Assembly (NCBI RefSeq): GCF_004571175.1 | Contig: NZ_CP038273.1 | Coordinates: 2,170,001-2,234,000 of the forward strand | Length of the DNA: 64,000 bases | Direction: 5' to 3' | From: Legionella israelensis | GTDB lineage: Bacteria; Pseudomonadota; Gammaproteobacteria; Legionellales; Legionellaceae | In this document: piece by piece, positions 48,684 through 57,840 of the stretch | Position numbering within the stretch: position 1 is the first letter of the stretch | Layout: every line of letters starts with the position of its first letter | Notes under the pieces: generated by a model | Database searches by the model: none | What the model saw: only the letters and a program-made list of their open reading frames with translations | Told to the model about the DNA's origin: nothing | Position numbers and translations under genes: made by a program

Positions 48684-48921
48684 ACTCTATTCAATATATA
48701 TTTTTATGTGTATTAATTATGCGCCACGAATATTATGAGAACATTAAATGCTTCTAACGAGAGATAAAAAAAATCGTATTGGACCATGGAAGAGGCTGGT
48801 TAGGGAGGTAGGAATAAGGCACTGATTTTTTTGAACAGTTAATTTCGACTTCCAGCGGCTTGATTCTGAGAGATAGACCGCTGGGTCTTTGGTATTAAAA
48901 TTTAATTTTAAGTAGTATACA

Positions 48922-49206
48922 TTAAATCACGTTTTGATGAGCCTCATTCTCTTGACTCTCTCTCTCAAAGGATTGCAATGCTTTTATCAGTTGCGCCTCT
49001 GAGTTTTCCCGCATCCTTTTCCTTTGACTTAGAGAATGAAACATCATATAGCTTGCCGCCCTGTCAGCAGAATCACCGGAATTGCTTTCCTGTCTGTTTT
49101 CTTTTATTTCTTCATCAATCCTTTGCAATTGCTCTCTAACCGTTTCAAGTTGTTTTAAAAATTTTTCGCTGGATTTACCATTATGAGAAAAGAACTTTCT
49201 TAGCAT
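48922..49206 (-). CDS. Small coiled-coil protein, unknown function
   Basis: This 94-residue protein is charged and helical: a likely coiled coil spans FLKQLETVREQLQRIDEEIKEN, with a second helix in the C-terminal half. A strong AGGAGG lies eight bases before the ATG, supporting translation. No family recognised. It stands alone. Confidence 0.55.
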   Translation of the reverse strand: MLRKFFSHNGKSSEKFLKQLETVREQLQRIDEEIKENRQESNSGDSADRAASYMMFHSLSQRKRMRENSEAQLIKALQSFERESQENEAHQNVI

Positions 49207-49527
49207 AATTTGCCTCCTAATGTTATAGAAAAAATTTCGCCCTAAGTGATGAAAAATGACCTAATTGTTAAAGATATTGTAACAAAGATTTATCTCAAAA
49301 CATCATCTATTTCTTTATGGTCGTTCATCACTTCCTGGGCAAGATGGTTTTCCTATGGTGGGAAATGACACAAATAGAGCAATCAAAGCATGGTTTTTCC
49401 TTGCACATCCCTAATTTGATTTCACAAAAATGGTTCTTTTTAGTAATATGTCATCCCCTTTTAAAAATCCAGCTTCTGATAATAAAATAAACAATCGTAA
49501 AAGTTGGTGAACAAAAGTAGTACTATC

Positions 49528-50766
49528 ATGAAGAAGCAACTGAAAGGCAAAGAAAACATCAAATACATTTTTCTGATTACCATGATGTTTATTGTTGCCT
49601 GTTTTGAAACTGATGTTTATCTGCCGGCATTCCCTGACATGATGCATTATTTTCATACCACTGAAGCCATGATCCAAAGTTTTCTAAGTTGGAATTTTAT
49701 CGGCATTTGTTTATCAGGTCCTTTTTATGGTCCGTTGTCAGACTCTTTCGGCCGCAAGAAATTATTACTTTGCGCTATGGGATTGTTTTCATTAGGCAGC
49801 CTGGGCACTGTTTTCAGTGAGCACATTGAATGGATGTTATTTTGGCGAGTGATTCAGGGTTTAGGATGCGGAGGTTGTTTTACGGTAGGTACGGCCATTG
49901 TTTACGATAAATTTCAGCAGGAAGAAGCAACGAAAGTTATTAATGATCTTAATTCGGTGATTCCTGTGATTATGGCAATGGCGCCCATGCTTGGCGCTTA
50001 TTTGAACATTCACTATGGGTTTCGCAGTAACTTCATCTTTATTGCTTTTTTTTCGCTGTTAACCTTATTGGTTTGCTCCTGGCAATTGGAGGAAACACTG
50101 CCTAAAACCAAACGCGCTGTATTTCAGACAAGACGGATTTTGAAAGACTTTGCCCGGGCAATGCTGTGTTTTAGATTTTGGGCTCCTACCATCATTGTCA
50201 GTTGTATTTTTGCCGGTTATCTTAGTTATATTTCCTATACGTCTTTATTGTTTGTCAATGATTTCGGAGTAAGTCGAGCCTTGTTTCCGGTTTATCAGGC
50301 CAGCGTCCTCATCAGTTTTGTTTGCGCAAGCTTAAGTGCAAATAAAATGATAAATCGATTCACCGTAAGTAAGGTTAAAACATATGGGCTTTCCCTGCTT
50401 TCATTCGGTGGAGCCGCTTTTATATTGACCGCTTATTTGTTACCGCAACAATATCACCTCTTCCATTTGGGCATGATCATTTATTCATTTGGGGCGGGCT
50501 GGTTAATCGGTCCATATTTTACTGAGAGCATGGAAGCGCTACCGGATATAAAAGGAGTGACGGCAAGTCTTGTGACCAGTTTTCGTTTACTGTTTACAGC
50601 CGGTTTTATTGCAGTCATCAGTCACCACTTTGATGGCAGCATTAAGCCTTTGGTGTTCGGTTTTATATTTTTATTTTTCATTGGCTGTATGACATTGGTT
50701 TTATTAAACCTCCAGGCCGATTCTTCCAAACTTTTAATTAGTGAAAATGGGGATGGTCACTTCTAA
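49528..50766 (+). CDS. MFS exporter of the Bcr/CflA drug-resistance family
   Basis: This 12-helix proton-driven exporter has the motif A loop GPLSDSFGRKK between helices 2 and 3 and the antiporter-type opening FETDVYLPAFPDM, typical of Bcr/CflA proteins. The start is taken at ATG 49528 (MKKQLKGKENIKY), and a GTG at 49504 is possible. It lies 87 bases ahead of the FAD monooxygenase-like gene on the same strand and could be coexpressed. Substrate unknown. Confidence 0.82.
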   Translation: MKKQLKGKENIKYIFLITMMFIVACFETDVYLPAFPDMMHYFHTTEAMIQSFLSWNFIGICLSGPFYGPLSDSFGRKKLLLCAMGLFSLGSLGTVFSEHIEWMLFWRVIQGLGCGGCFTVGTAIVYDKFQQEEATKVINDLNSVIPVIMAMAPMLGAYLNIHYGFRSNFIFIAFFSLLTLLVCSWQLEETLPKTKRAVFQTRRILKDFARAMLCFRFWAPTIIVSCIFAGYLSYISYTSLLFVNDFGVSRALFPVYQASVLISFVCASLSANKMINRFTVSKVKTYGLSLLSFGGAAFILTAYLLPQQYHLFHLGMIIYSFGAGWLIGPYFTESMEALPDIKGVTASLVTSFRLLFTAGFIAVISHHFDGSIKPLVFGFIFLFFIGCMTLVLLNLQADSSKLLISENGDGHF

Positions 50767-50853
50767 ATCATGAAATAAAGTAAAGTTGATTGAAGATATT
50801 AAAATAATCTTAATGCTCATATTATAACCTATAATTATAGAAAAGTTGTTTGG

Positions 50854-52263
50854 ATGGTTTTTATGGAGCGGAAAGAAGAGATATCTTCAAAGGTTATCAA
50901 AGTATGTATTGTTGGTGCAGGTCCTGGTGGACTGGCAATGGCAATGTCTCTTTTAGAAGAAGCTAAAAAGCACCCTTCAAAACAGTTTGAAATTCATATC
51001 ATTGAAAAGCGGGATTTTGATTTCAAGCGTCGGCAAAAATTAATTATCATACCTTACAGACAGGCTCCATATACTTCATATCTTAAAAGCATAGGTGAAA
51101 GTTTACGGTGGGATGATTTTTGTCAAAAAGCTTTTGATCCTGAGCATCAGTTGACGGTAGATGATTCAGGACACCTATTACGTTTTAATAAAGAGATGAA
51201 AAAAGAATTAAATGAACAACAAAAATTTTTGCGCAGAGTCTTGCGACAACCGGAAGTAAATACCCCTTTTTTTAAATCACCTAAAAATTTCTCAATAAAA
51301 ACACTGCAAAAAGCTTTGAAAGAATATCTTGAGCGAGCAGAAGTGCGTAATGCCAAGATAGATTGGCATCCTGAGACAGTGGTTGAAAAAATAAACGTGT
51401 CCGGAAGTTCGATATCGGTCACTGAAACAAAAACCAACCATATGCAGGCTCTTTCTTTCGATTATCTTATCGTGTGTGAGGGGGAGCGGCGTGAAGTGGT
51501 CAATCTCATTAATAAGGAAATGAACGCTGAAGATAAATTTAAATATCAGGCATTGGGAAAGAAATCCTATCACATGGCTGTGCGACTTACGGTAAAATCA
51601 GCAACTGATGGAGATTATCGAAAATTTCTAAAAGAGCAAAGGAAGTTGTACGAAGAGGAGGAGGGTTCTATTTATGAAGCAGCCGAGGCTTTAGGCTGGC
51701 ATTCATCTGGGTATGATGATCCGGTTTACATTCTTGATACCAACTTATACAAAGAAAGTTTGGATGATAAAAGATGGCGTCCTCGTTTGTTTGTTGCCTC
51801 AGAAATCCCTGAGTCGTTATATGATATTCAAGATGAACAGGAAAGAAGAAAAAAAATTCTCGAGTGGTCGACTATCTTTGCTTCACGTTTAATGCGTATA
51901 CCCAGAGACTGTTTTGAAATAGATACCAAAGAAGAAGATACGCATCATAAGTTGAATGCAGTGGCCTTTATTTCAGATATCCACTACGTGGATAATCCCA
52001 TTCGTCAACTTTCTAGTGGCAGTTATATTTTATTAATAGGAGACTGCGCAATGTCAGCCCATTACCCATTGGGATTCTCATCTACCATAGCAATGAATGA
52101 AGCGCGAATAGCTGCAAAGTGTATGGTTGATGATAAGGCGGAGATTGAAGACTGCTTTCATCCTTTAAATAATAATTATCAGGCTTATGTAACAATGTTT
52201 AAGAAAATGTTGGGTCCTCGACCTTTAGCTGCGGATAATTTAAAAGCAGAAATTAGAGTTTAA
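50854..52263 (+). CDS. FAD-dependent monooxygenase-like protein
   Basis: The 469-residue protein opens with the Rossmann dinucleotide motif VCIVGAGPGGLAMAMSLL (about residues 19-36) and has a C-terminal LLIGDCAMSAHYPLGFSSTIAMNEA segment, the flavin-contacting GD motif of aromatic hydroxylases and related monooxygenases. The central part is charged and atypical. A second ATG nine bases downstream is an alternative start. It overlaps the end of the convergent DUF2254 gene by 11 bases. The substrate cannot be deduced; a link to the exporter upstream is possible. Confidence 0.68.
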   Translation: MVFMERKEEISSKVIKVCIVGAGPGGLAMAMSLLEEAKKHPSKQFEIHIIEKRDFDFKRRQKLIIIPYRQAPYTSYLKSIGESLRWDDFCQKAFDPEHQLTVDDSGHLLRFNKEMKKELNEQQKFLRRVLRQPEVNTPFFKSPKNFSIKTLQKALKEYLERAEVRNAKIDWHPETVVEKINVSGSSISVTETKTNHMQALSFDYLIVCEGERREVVNLINKEMNAEDKFKYQALGKKSYHMAVRLTVKSATDGDYRKFLKEQRKLYEEEEGSIYEAAEALGWHSSGYDDPVYILDTNLYKESLDDKRWRPRLFVASEIPESLYDIQDEQERRKKILEWSTIFASRLMRIPRDCFEIDTKEEDTHHKLNAVAFISDIHYVDNPIRQLSSGSYILLIGDCAMSAHYPLGFSSTIAMNEARIAAKCMVDDKAEIEDCFHPLNNNYQAYVTMFKKMLGPRPLAADNLKAEIRV

Positions 52264-53554
52264 AATAGGTTAAGTATAAATGTTCAATGGCTCTGCGATC
52301 AGCTTCGACAGGAAGGCATTCAAGGGCTGCCTTTTTGAGTTCATTTGCATGTGACGCCAAGGTAATTTTATGTTCATTGTTATTGAGATTATCATGCAGG
52401 TTGACCATCATTCGCATCATATGAAAGCAGGAGTTCCTCTCTCTGCACACATAGGCTTGTATACCACAAAAGATGATCTCGCAGAAGTCACTGAAACTCA
52501 AAACAGGTACAATCAATTTTAAATGATCATCGTCATCATAGCGGTAGGGAGAGGCTTGTTTTTGACAGGATATTTTTTCCAGGCTGAGTTGTAGCCAATT
52601 CATTGCCGTCATTGCTGAGTATGGATCATTGATGCCCGGTGATAAGGCGCGGCCGATAATTTCTATTAACTGATGGATTAAAAAGATCGTATCTTGCTCC
52701 TGGTTTCTTTGATAACCATAAGCAAAAGTATTTAAACATTCTTTGTCGAGGGAATCAGGAATGCTTTCGGAAGAATAGATGTGAAGTAAATCCGTATGGG
52801 GTGTGATAAATTTTCCCACAGGCTCTTTTAACTGAATAATGACATTGTAATTTTTAGCCAGACTAATAAGCGTATCGCCGTCCAGAACACGGATGTAACC
52901 ATATTGATCGGCAGTAATTGTTTTCTGATATTTTTGAAAAGTCTCCGGAATCCCTGTGGCAGTTTGATCTCTTTCTTTTCCGATATTAAATGGAAACAGT
53001 GTATCAATTTGTCGGTATAATTCATTACCAACTCTGGCAATGACATTGGACATGTTAATGCTTTCCGGTATGTGATGAAAAAAATAAATCAACACAACTA
53101 TGCTGCAAAGTGTGAGAATAAAAGCCATAAAAAGGGATATCTGGGGGATAAAAGTTAAGTCATCAGTGTTAGTACCCACTACAGATCGTAAAATGAGGAT
53201 ACAAAATAAAAAGGTGGCGACAAATACACCAAGAGTGATTTGATTTGTGCGATCGCGCATAAAATTGGTGATGAGACGAGGACCTATGTGACTACCAGCG
53301 AAAGATACGGCAATAATGGTCATGGAAAAAGTGACGCTGATGACAGTCACCATTGAAGAAGCTATGATGGTTAAAAGTGCTCTTGCGCCTTCAGGATTAT
53401 GGAACCAAAGGATCTCAAACCACTTGGGTTGAATCCAAGCATCAAGATGCAGGGTAATGATGGAAAGCAAGGTAACAATAATAGACATGAGCAAAGGATA
53501 ATACCAGAAACTGGCATGAATAGAGGATAACAAATTTAATAATTTTGATTTCAT
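52253..53554 (-). CDS. DUF2254-type integral membrane protein
   Basis: This 433-residue protein has four predicted helices in the first 160 residues (LLMSIIVTLLSIITLHLDAW; LLTIIASSMVTVISVTFSMTIIAV; LGVFVATFLFCILIL; LFMAFILTLCSIVVLIYFF) and a soluble C-terminal domain with the ISPGINDPYSA-like segment GRALSPGINDPYSAMTAMNWL that marks DUF2254 proteins. The function of the family is not established. Confidence 0.78.
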   Translation of the reverse strand: MKSKLLNLLSSIHASFWYYPLLMSIIVTLLSIITLHLDAWIQPKWFEILWFHNPEGARALLTIIASSMVTVISVTFSMTIIAVSFAGSHIGPRLITNFMRDRTNQITLGVFVATFLFCILILRSVVGTNTDDLTFIPQISLFMAFILTLCSIVVLIYFFHHIPESINMSNVIARVGNELYRQIDTLFPFNIGKERDQTATGIPETFQKYQKTITADQYGYIRVLDGDTLISLAKNYNVIIQLKEPVGKFITPHTDLLHIYSSESIPDSLDKECLNTFAYGYQRNQEQDTIFLIHQLIEIIGRALSPGINDPYSAMTAMNWLQLSLEKISCQKQASPYRYDDDDHLKLIVPVLSFSDFCEIIFCGIQAYVCRERNSCFHMMRMMVNLHDNLNNNEHKITLASHANELKKAALECLPVEADRRAIEHLYLTYFKL

Positions 53555-53663
53555 GCAATACCTTTACTCATTCTTTTATAAGTATATCGGTTTGTACGGA
53601 GTGTTCTTTAATATTTCAAAAAAAATAAACTAGCGTTAAGTTATTTTCCTATGGAGATTAAGC

Positions 53664-54212
53664 ATGTTTACTATAAGTACATCCAGATTACTTTTACGCT
53701 TATGGAAAGAGGGCGATATTGACGCTTACTATCAAATCAATCAGGATCCTGATGTTCTGGAGTTTTTGCCAGGCGCATTGACGAGAACCGAGGTTAAGAA
53801 TTTTATGGCTCGGCAAAACCAGCAATTTGTTGAACGAGGTTTTGCACTTTGGGCTGCAGAACTTAAAGAGACATCTGACTTAATCGGGTTTATTGGATTA
53901 AATTATTTTGATTACCCTGTACATTTTTCTCCCGCTGTAGAAATAGGTTGGCGTCTGAGCTCCTCCTTTTGGGGTAAAGGCTATGCTACAGAAGGCGCGA
54001 GAAAAGTGATTGAATTTGGATTTCATCAATGCCATTTACAGGAAATTGTGGCGTTTACTGTACCAAAAAACATACGTTCACAAAGAGTCATGGAAAAAAT
54101 CGGCATGGTTCAGGATATGAATGGGGACTTCTTTCATCCGAAATTACCCCGTAAGCACCGATTGGCCAAACATGTTTTGTATCGTATTACATCAGAAAAC
54201 GCAGCCTTATAA
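53664..54212 (+). CDS. GNAT-family N-acetyltransferase (RimJ/RimL-like)
   Basis: This 182-residue acetyltransferase has the RimJ/RimL-type opening ISTSRLLLRLWKEGDI and the acetyl-CoA loop region GWRLSSSFWGKGYATEGARKV, where Gly-rich GKGYATEG matches motif A. GGAG lies ahead of the ATG. The acceptor substrate is unknown: an N-terminal amine of a ribosomal protein or a small molecule are both possible. Single gene. Confidence 0.85.
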   Translation: MFTISTSRLLLRLWKEGDIDAYYQINQDPDVLEFLPGALTRTEVKNFMARQNQQFVERGFALWAAELKETSDLIGFIGLNYFDYPVHFSPAVEIGWRLSSSFWGKGYATEGARKVIEFGFHQCHLQEIVAFTVPKNIRSQRVMEKIGMVQDMNGDFFHPKLPRKHRLAKHVLYRITSENAAL

Positions 54213-54229
54213 ACTCCTCGGCAAGCCGC

Positions 54230-55483
54230 TTATTCCGTTCTTCCATTATGAGGCTTCGGGTTCAAATAAAAAGCAAGGCTGATGACAATAATATATAAGA
54301 TGCCTGTCAAAGCAAAATAGTTAGCCAGTATTTGATTATCATGTTGGAAATATAACAGATTGGCTATTTCGATGCCCAAGGCAAGTAGACACATTAAAAT
54401 CATGGTCATTAGAGCAGAAGCCGTTCCTTTCGCAACCGGTGTTGAAAAAAGAATCAATCGTCCCAAAGGGCCGTTGCTGATACCCAACCCAAAAAAATAA
54501 AAAATTAACCCAGGCATTAAGCCAAGGAAGGAATGAGGTATGAGGAAAGATAAAAGGCAAACCATCAGCAAACTGACAAGCGAAATGATTGAGCCTATAG
54601 CTAAAATATAACGAAGCGTATAGTGGCTACTTAGATAGTGCAGAGTCCAGTTGCCTAAAATGGAAGCGCCAAAGACAGGCAGTTGCCATAAAGCATACTG
54701 AATAACCGTTAATTTGGCTTCTGCCATTAACATCACCGGTGCAAGAGCAATCCAGCAAATACAAGGTACGGTTAATACCCCCATCGCAACAGAGCCGAGA
54801 AAAAAACTACGGTTGACAAATAATTGTTTATAATTATGAGCGATAGTCCTTGGTAAGAGTGACACACGGGGTATGATTTCTCCGTCTCGTTTAGTTTGCC
54901 CAACAGGTTCAGGCATAAAATGCCACAATCCCCATAAGGCCAACAACGTGAAAGATGCAATGCAGACAAAGATAAGACGCCATGTGAAAAAATGAATAAA
55001 AATCGAACCTAACAATGGCCCTAGTAAGGGCGCTAAAATGGAGACATTTGCCATGATAGCAATGAGTTTAACGGCATCCACTTCAGCAAAAATTTCCTGC
55101 AGGGTGGCATATCCAATTACCCCAATAAAACATAGTCCCATGCCTTGAAAAAATCGGGCGATAATGAATTGTTCCATGGAGTTGGAGGAGGCAATAAAAA
55201 CCGTACATAAAAAGAAAATCACAACACCAGTCAACATCACCGGTCGACGACCGTATCGATCCGAGATGGGACCTAAAAATAGCTGTAGACTTGCTCCACC
55301 GAGAACATAGGCCGTTAATGAATTGGCAACGACGGATTCAGGCGCATTAAAAGAGTTCACCACTTTAATCATGCCAGGCATGATCATGTCGTTTGCAATA
55401 TAGGTGAGGAATTCATACAGTACAAGAAACGCGGCAAAGATCAAGGCTTGCTTTCGAGAGATGTGGATTAAGGGCTGTACCAT
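54230..55483 (-). CDS. mdfA: MdfA-like multidrug/H+ antiporter
   Basis: This 417-residue MFS exporter closely follows E. coli MdfA. The membrane-embedded acidic pair is conserved as Glu24 (LYEFLTYIA) and Asp32 (NDMIMPGM), corresponding to Glu26 and Asp34 of MdfA, with the motif A loop GPISDRYGRRPVML. MdfA exports cationic and neutral drugs. It is convergent with the acetyltransferase gene, 17 bases apart. Confidence 0.82.
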   Translation of the reverse strand: MVQPLIHISRKQALIFAAFLVLYEFLTYIANDMIMPGMIKVVNSFNAPESVVANSLTAYVLGGASLQLFLGPISDRYGRRPVMLTGVVIFFLCTVFIASSNSMEQFIIARFFQGMGLCFIGVIGYATLQEIFAEVDAVKLIAIMANVSILAPLLGPLLGSIFIHFFTWRLIFVCIASFTLLALWGLWHFMPEPVGQTKRDGEIIPRVSLLPRTIAHNYKQLFVNRSFFLGSVAMGVLTVPCICWIALAPVMLMAEAKLTVIQYALWQLPVFGASILGNWTLHYLSSHYTLRYILAIGSIISLVSLLMVCLLSFLIPHSFLGLMPGLIFYFFGLGISNGPLGRLILFSTPVAKGTASALMTMILMCLLALGIEIANLLYFQHDNQILANYFALTGILYIIVISLAFYLNPKPHNGRTE

Positions 55484-55522
55484 AGGATGACCTGTCTTAT
55501 TAACTGATAATGTCTTGTTGTG

Positions 55523-55834
55523 TTAAAAAACTTCACAGCGGGTAATATAATAGGCCGGTGTTTCGTATGGATGTGCTTTTTTTAAAGCAGAAACGACATC
55601 AAGAATATATTCTTCTGCACAAATCATTTCAACTTTATATTCAGCGACTTTTTCCAGTTTGTTCTTTTCGCCGATAAAAGCCTGACTCCCTTCAAGAGGC
55701 ATGAACTGACCTTCACCCGAAACCTGCCAGGCACAGCGGGAGTAATGACCGATTTTACCGGCACCGGCTTTGAACATGGCCTCTTTTACCGTTTCAGCGT
55801 AAGATTTGGGAACATAAAAACTGATTTTATACAT
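55523..55834 (-). CDS. YqfO/NIF3-type small protein
   Basis: The start at ATG 55834 (MYKISFYVPKSYAETVKEAMF) has AAGGAA five bases upstream, giving 103 residues; longer readings add an unlikely leader. The fold resembles the CutA/PII-like middle domain of NIF3-family proteins, with AGAGKIGHYSRCAWQ and a C-terminal KKAHPYETPAYYI typical of the stand-alone version. In Legionella such proteins have been labelled structural toxin protein RtxA, which I think is a misannotation. Function unknown. Confidence 0.72.
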   Translation of the reverse strand: MYKISFYVPKSYAETVKEAMFKAGAGKIGHYSRCAWQVSGEGQFMPLEGSQAFIGEKNKLEKVAEYKVEMICAEEYILDVVSALKKAHPYETPAYYITRCEVF

Positions 55835-56109
55835 ATTATTCCTTTTTGGTTTTAATGAGGGCAAATTTTTTCTAATTGCAAATATTATTTGATTTAATTC
55901 ACTATTGCCATTTTTACAGTAAATATTCATTGTACTTTTTATTGCGGATATACTATTTTTGATAAGTTTAAACCATTTAATCCAGCCGTCTTTTACTGGA
56001 CTTTAGCCAAATTTCAAGTAAAGGAAAGCAAGAGATTAAAGCCATAGAAGCGCATCGTTATATTTATCAAAGTCGCTTTAAATCGATAACTTGAGAAAAT
56101 AGAATGGCA

Positions 56110-56194
56110 CGAATTACCGCGTCATGCGAAGCTCCGTATGGACCCCGCTATCAAGTGGCGGGGATTCGACCCCTAAAAAATGGCTAAAGTCGCG
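56110..56194 (+). repeat. Dispersed hairpin repeat, copy C
   Basis: The hairpin CCCCGCTA (56143-56150)-TCAAG-TGGCGGGG (56156-56163) is followed by GATTCGAC and an AAAAAATGGCTAAAGTC tail, as in copy B. The upstream arm CGAATTACCGC differs from copy B but occurs in inverted form beside copy A. It lies about 35 bases ahead of the acylphosphatase gene. Confidence 0.75.
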
Positions 56195-56228
56195 TTTTAA
56201 CAAAATTAAATAATAAAAGGAAAATGTT

Positions 56229-56504
56229 GTGGCAAAACAGTTATGCATCCATTGTTATGTTTCCGGTAAGGTTCAAGGCGTGTGGTTTCGAGCTTCAGCC
56301 AAGGAAGAAGCAGAAAAACTGGGTCTTACGGGATGGGCAAAAAATTTAAACGATGGTAGGGTGGAGGTCATTGCCTGTGGTGAGGAAGAACAACTTGAAA
56401 CTTTTTATAGTTGGCTGCAGGACGGTCCTCAACTGGCTCATGTAGATAAAGTAGAGCGTGAAGAAAAATCATGGGAAAATCATACGGCATTTCAGATCTT
56501 ATAA
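56229..56504 (+). CDS. acyP: Acylphosphatase
   Basis: This small enzyme hydrolyses acyl phosphates such as acetyl phosphate or carbamoyl phosphate. The 91-residue product has the signature HCYVSGKVQGVWFRASAKEEA, with the catalytic Arg in VWFRA, and GWAKNLNDGRVEV with the catalytic Asn. It starts with GTG behind AAGGAAAA. Single gene. Confidence 0.93.
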   Translation: MAKQLCIHCYVSGKVQGVWFRASAKEEAEKLGLTGWAKNLNDGRVEVIACGEEEQLETFYSWLQDGPQLAHVDKVEREEKSWENHTAFQIL

Positions 56505-56537
56505 AATATCCATATAATCTGTCAGGCTTTTGATACT

Positions 56538-57740
56538 TCATGAATTAAGTTGGATAGGAGTATCTGACTGGTATTTTTGTGGATCATTAAAAACATTTTT
56601 TAATAATTGACTGGCTTTTTCATTATCCTCTAATTGTAATTTTTCAATAAGAGTGTTCACGCTTTCATTACAAAAAGAATCATAATAACGCTTGGTCGAT
56701 TCTTTTCGAGTAAAAAAACGACTTATTCGTGCTACCGGCGATTTGCTTTCTCTCGCTTCTTGTGGAATATGGATGAAAGCTTGAACGACTGCTTTTAGAG
56801 CCATTTCTTCAGTATATTCAGGTTCATCGAAATTTGGAGTGTAATTGACTGCCTTCATAAAGGACTCAATAGCATCAAGCTGTTTTTTGACAAATCTTGG
56901 AACGACATTTGTTTTAGAAGGTTTTTGAGCTTTTTTAGCCTGTTTGTCATGATAAAAATCGACCACCGTACCCCCAAAACCAGTAATATCCCAGTTTTGA
57001 GCTTTAATGTGTTGCTGTAAAGCTCTTAATAAATCTGTTGCCGGAGTTCTTTTCATTGCGGCATTAGATAAATTTGCAAAAGAGACTTCTACTTGAGAGT
57101 CAGACACATCTTTTGTTTCTTCTTCTGTTTCATGAATAGTAAAAGATGTACGGGGCGTTTGAATGGGGTTATCCCGATTCTTTTCTTCATCTTCTTTAAG
57201 GGTTGATTCTGTTTCAGTGGTGCTTAGTAAGCTGTCAGAGCTTTTTTTAGATGAAAAGAAAGGCGGCCTTTTATTATGGATTCTGACTGAGTTGGATTTG
57301 CGAGGGGCTTTGGGTTTGCTTAAGCTTTCCAGCTTTCTTAGTGCGTAAAAAAACTGTTCTTTACTAGAGTGCTCTTTTTGTAAAAAAATCGTCCATTCCC
57401 TGAGTAAAGCTTCAAAGTCAGCATTTAATTTCGTTCCAGCCAGTTTTCTTCCTTTTGCCGGTTTTCCTGAAGGATTCAATGTTGCCTGTACTTCTGCATT
57501 AATGCTATTAAAGTTTTTACAAAATACTTCGCTTTTTGGTAGCTGGTTTAGAAAATAAGTAAAACGATCTCTTTTTTGGGTAATGGTATCGCTGTGACTT
57601 GGTACGAGTTTATGACTTAAATAATCCTCCAGCAACTCAAGTGCTTTTTCACCCTCAAGTGTATTTTTTAATTGGATAATGAACTGATGAATTTGTTCTC
57701 TGAGTGTTTTAGAGTTGCCTTTTGTACGGGTTCTTGTCAT
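56538..57740 (-). CDS. Helical soluble protein of unknown function, candidate effector
   Basis: No family recognised in 400 residues. An N-terminal helical domain (about 1-145, including KALELLEDYLSHKLVPS) and a C-terminal helical domain (about 240-390) flank a Ser/Thr/Lys-rich, probably unstructured linker (about 150-235, with SSKKSSDSLLSTTETEST). It has no signal peptide or membrane helix. This two-domain layout with a low-complexity linker and no homologue I can name suits a Dot/Icm effector, without proof. Convergent with acyP. Confidence 0.5.
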   Translation of the reverse strand: MTRTRTKGNSKTLREQIHQFIIQLKNTLEGEKALELLEDYLSHKLVPSHSDTITQKRDRFTYFLNQLPKSEVFCKNFNSINAEVQATLNPSGKPAKGRKLAGTKLNADFEALLREWTIFLQKEHSSKEQFFYALRKLESLSKPKAPRKSNSVRIHNKRPPFFSSKKSSDSLLSTTETESTLKEDEEKNRDNPIQTPRTSFTIHETEEETKDVSDSQVEVSFANLSNAAMKRTPATDLLRALQQHIKAQNWDITGFGGTVVDFYHDKQAKKAQKPSKTNVVPRFVKKQLDAIESFMKAVNYTPNFDEPEYTEEMALKAVVQAFIHIPQEARESKSPVARISRFFTRKESTKRYYDSFCNESVNTLIEKLQLEDNEKASQLLKNVFNDPQKYQSDTPIQLNS

Positions 57741-57840
57741 TGCACTGTTGCTTATGCCTGCTGATATTTTCTGATCATAATAAAATCAGTGTGATTACGT
57801 CAAATCCATATATCAATAAGATGTCAATTTTATACCCTTA

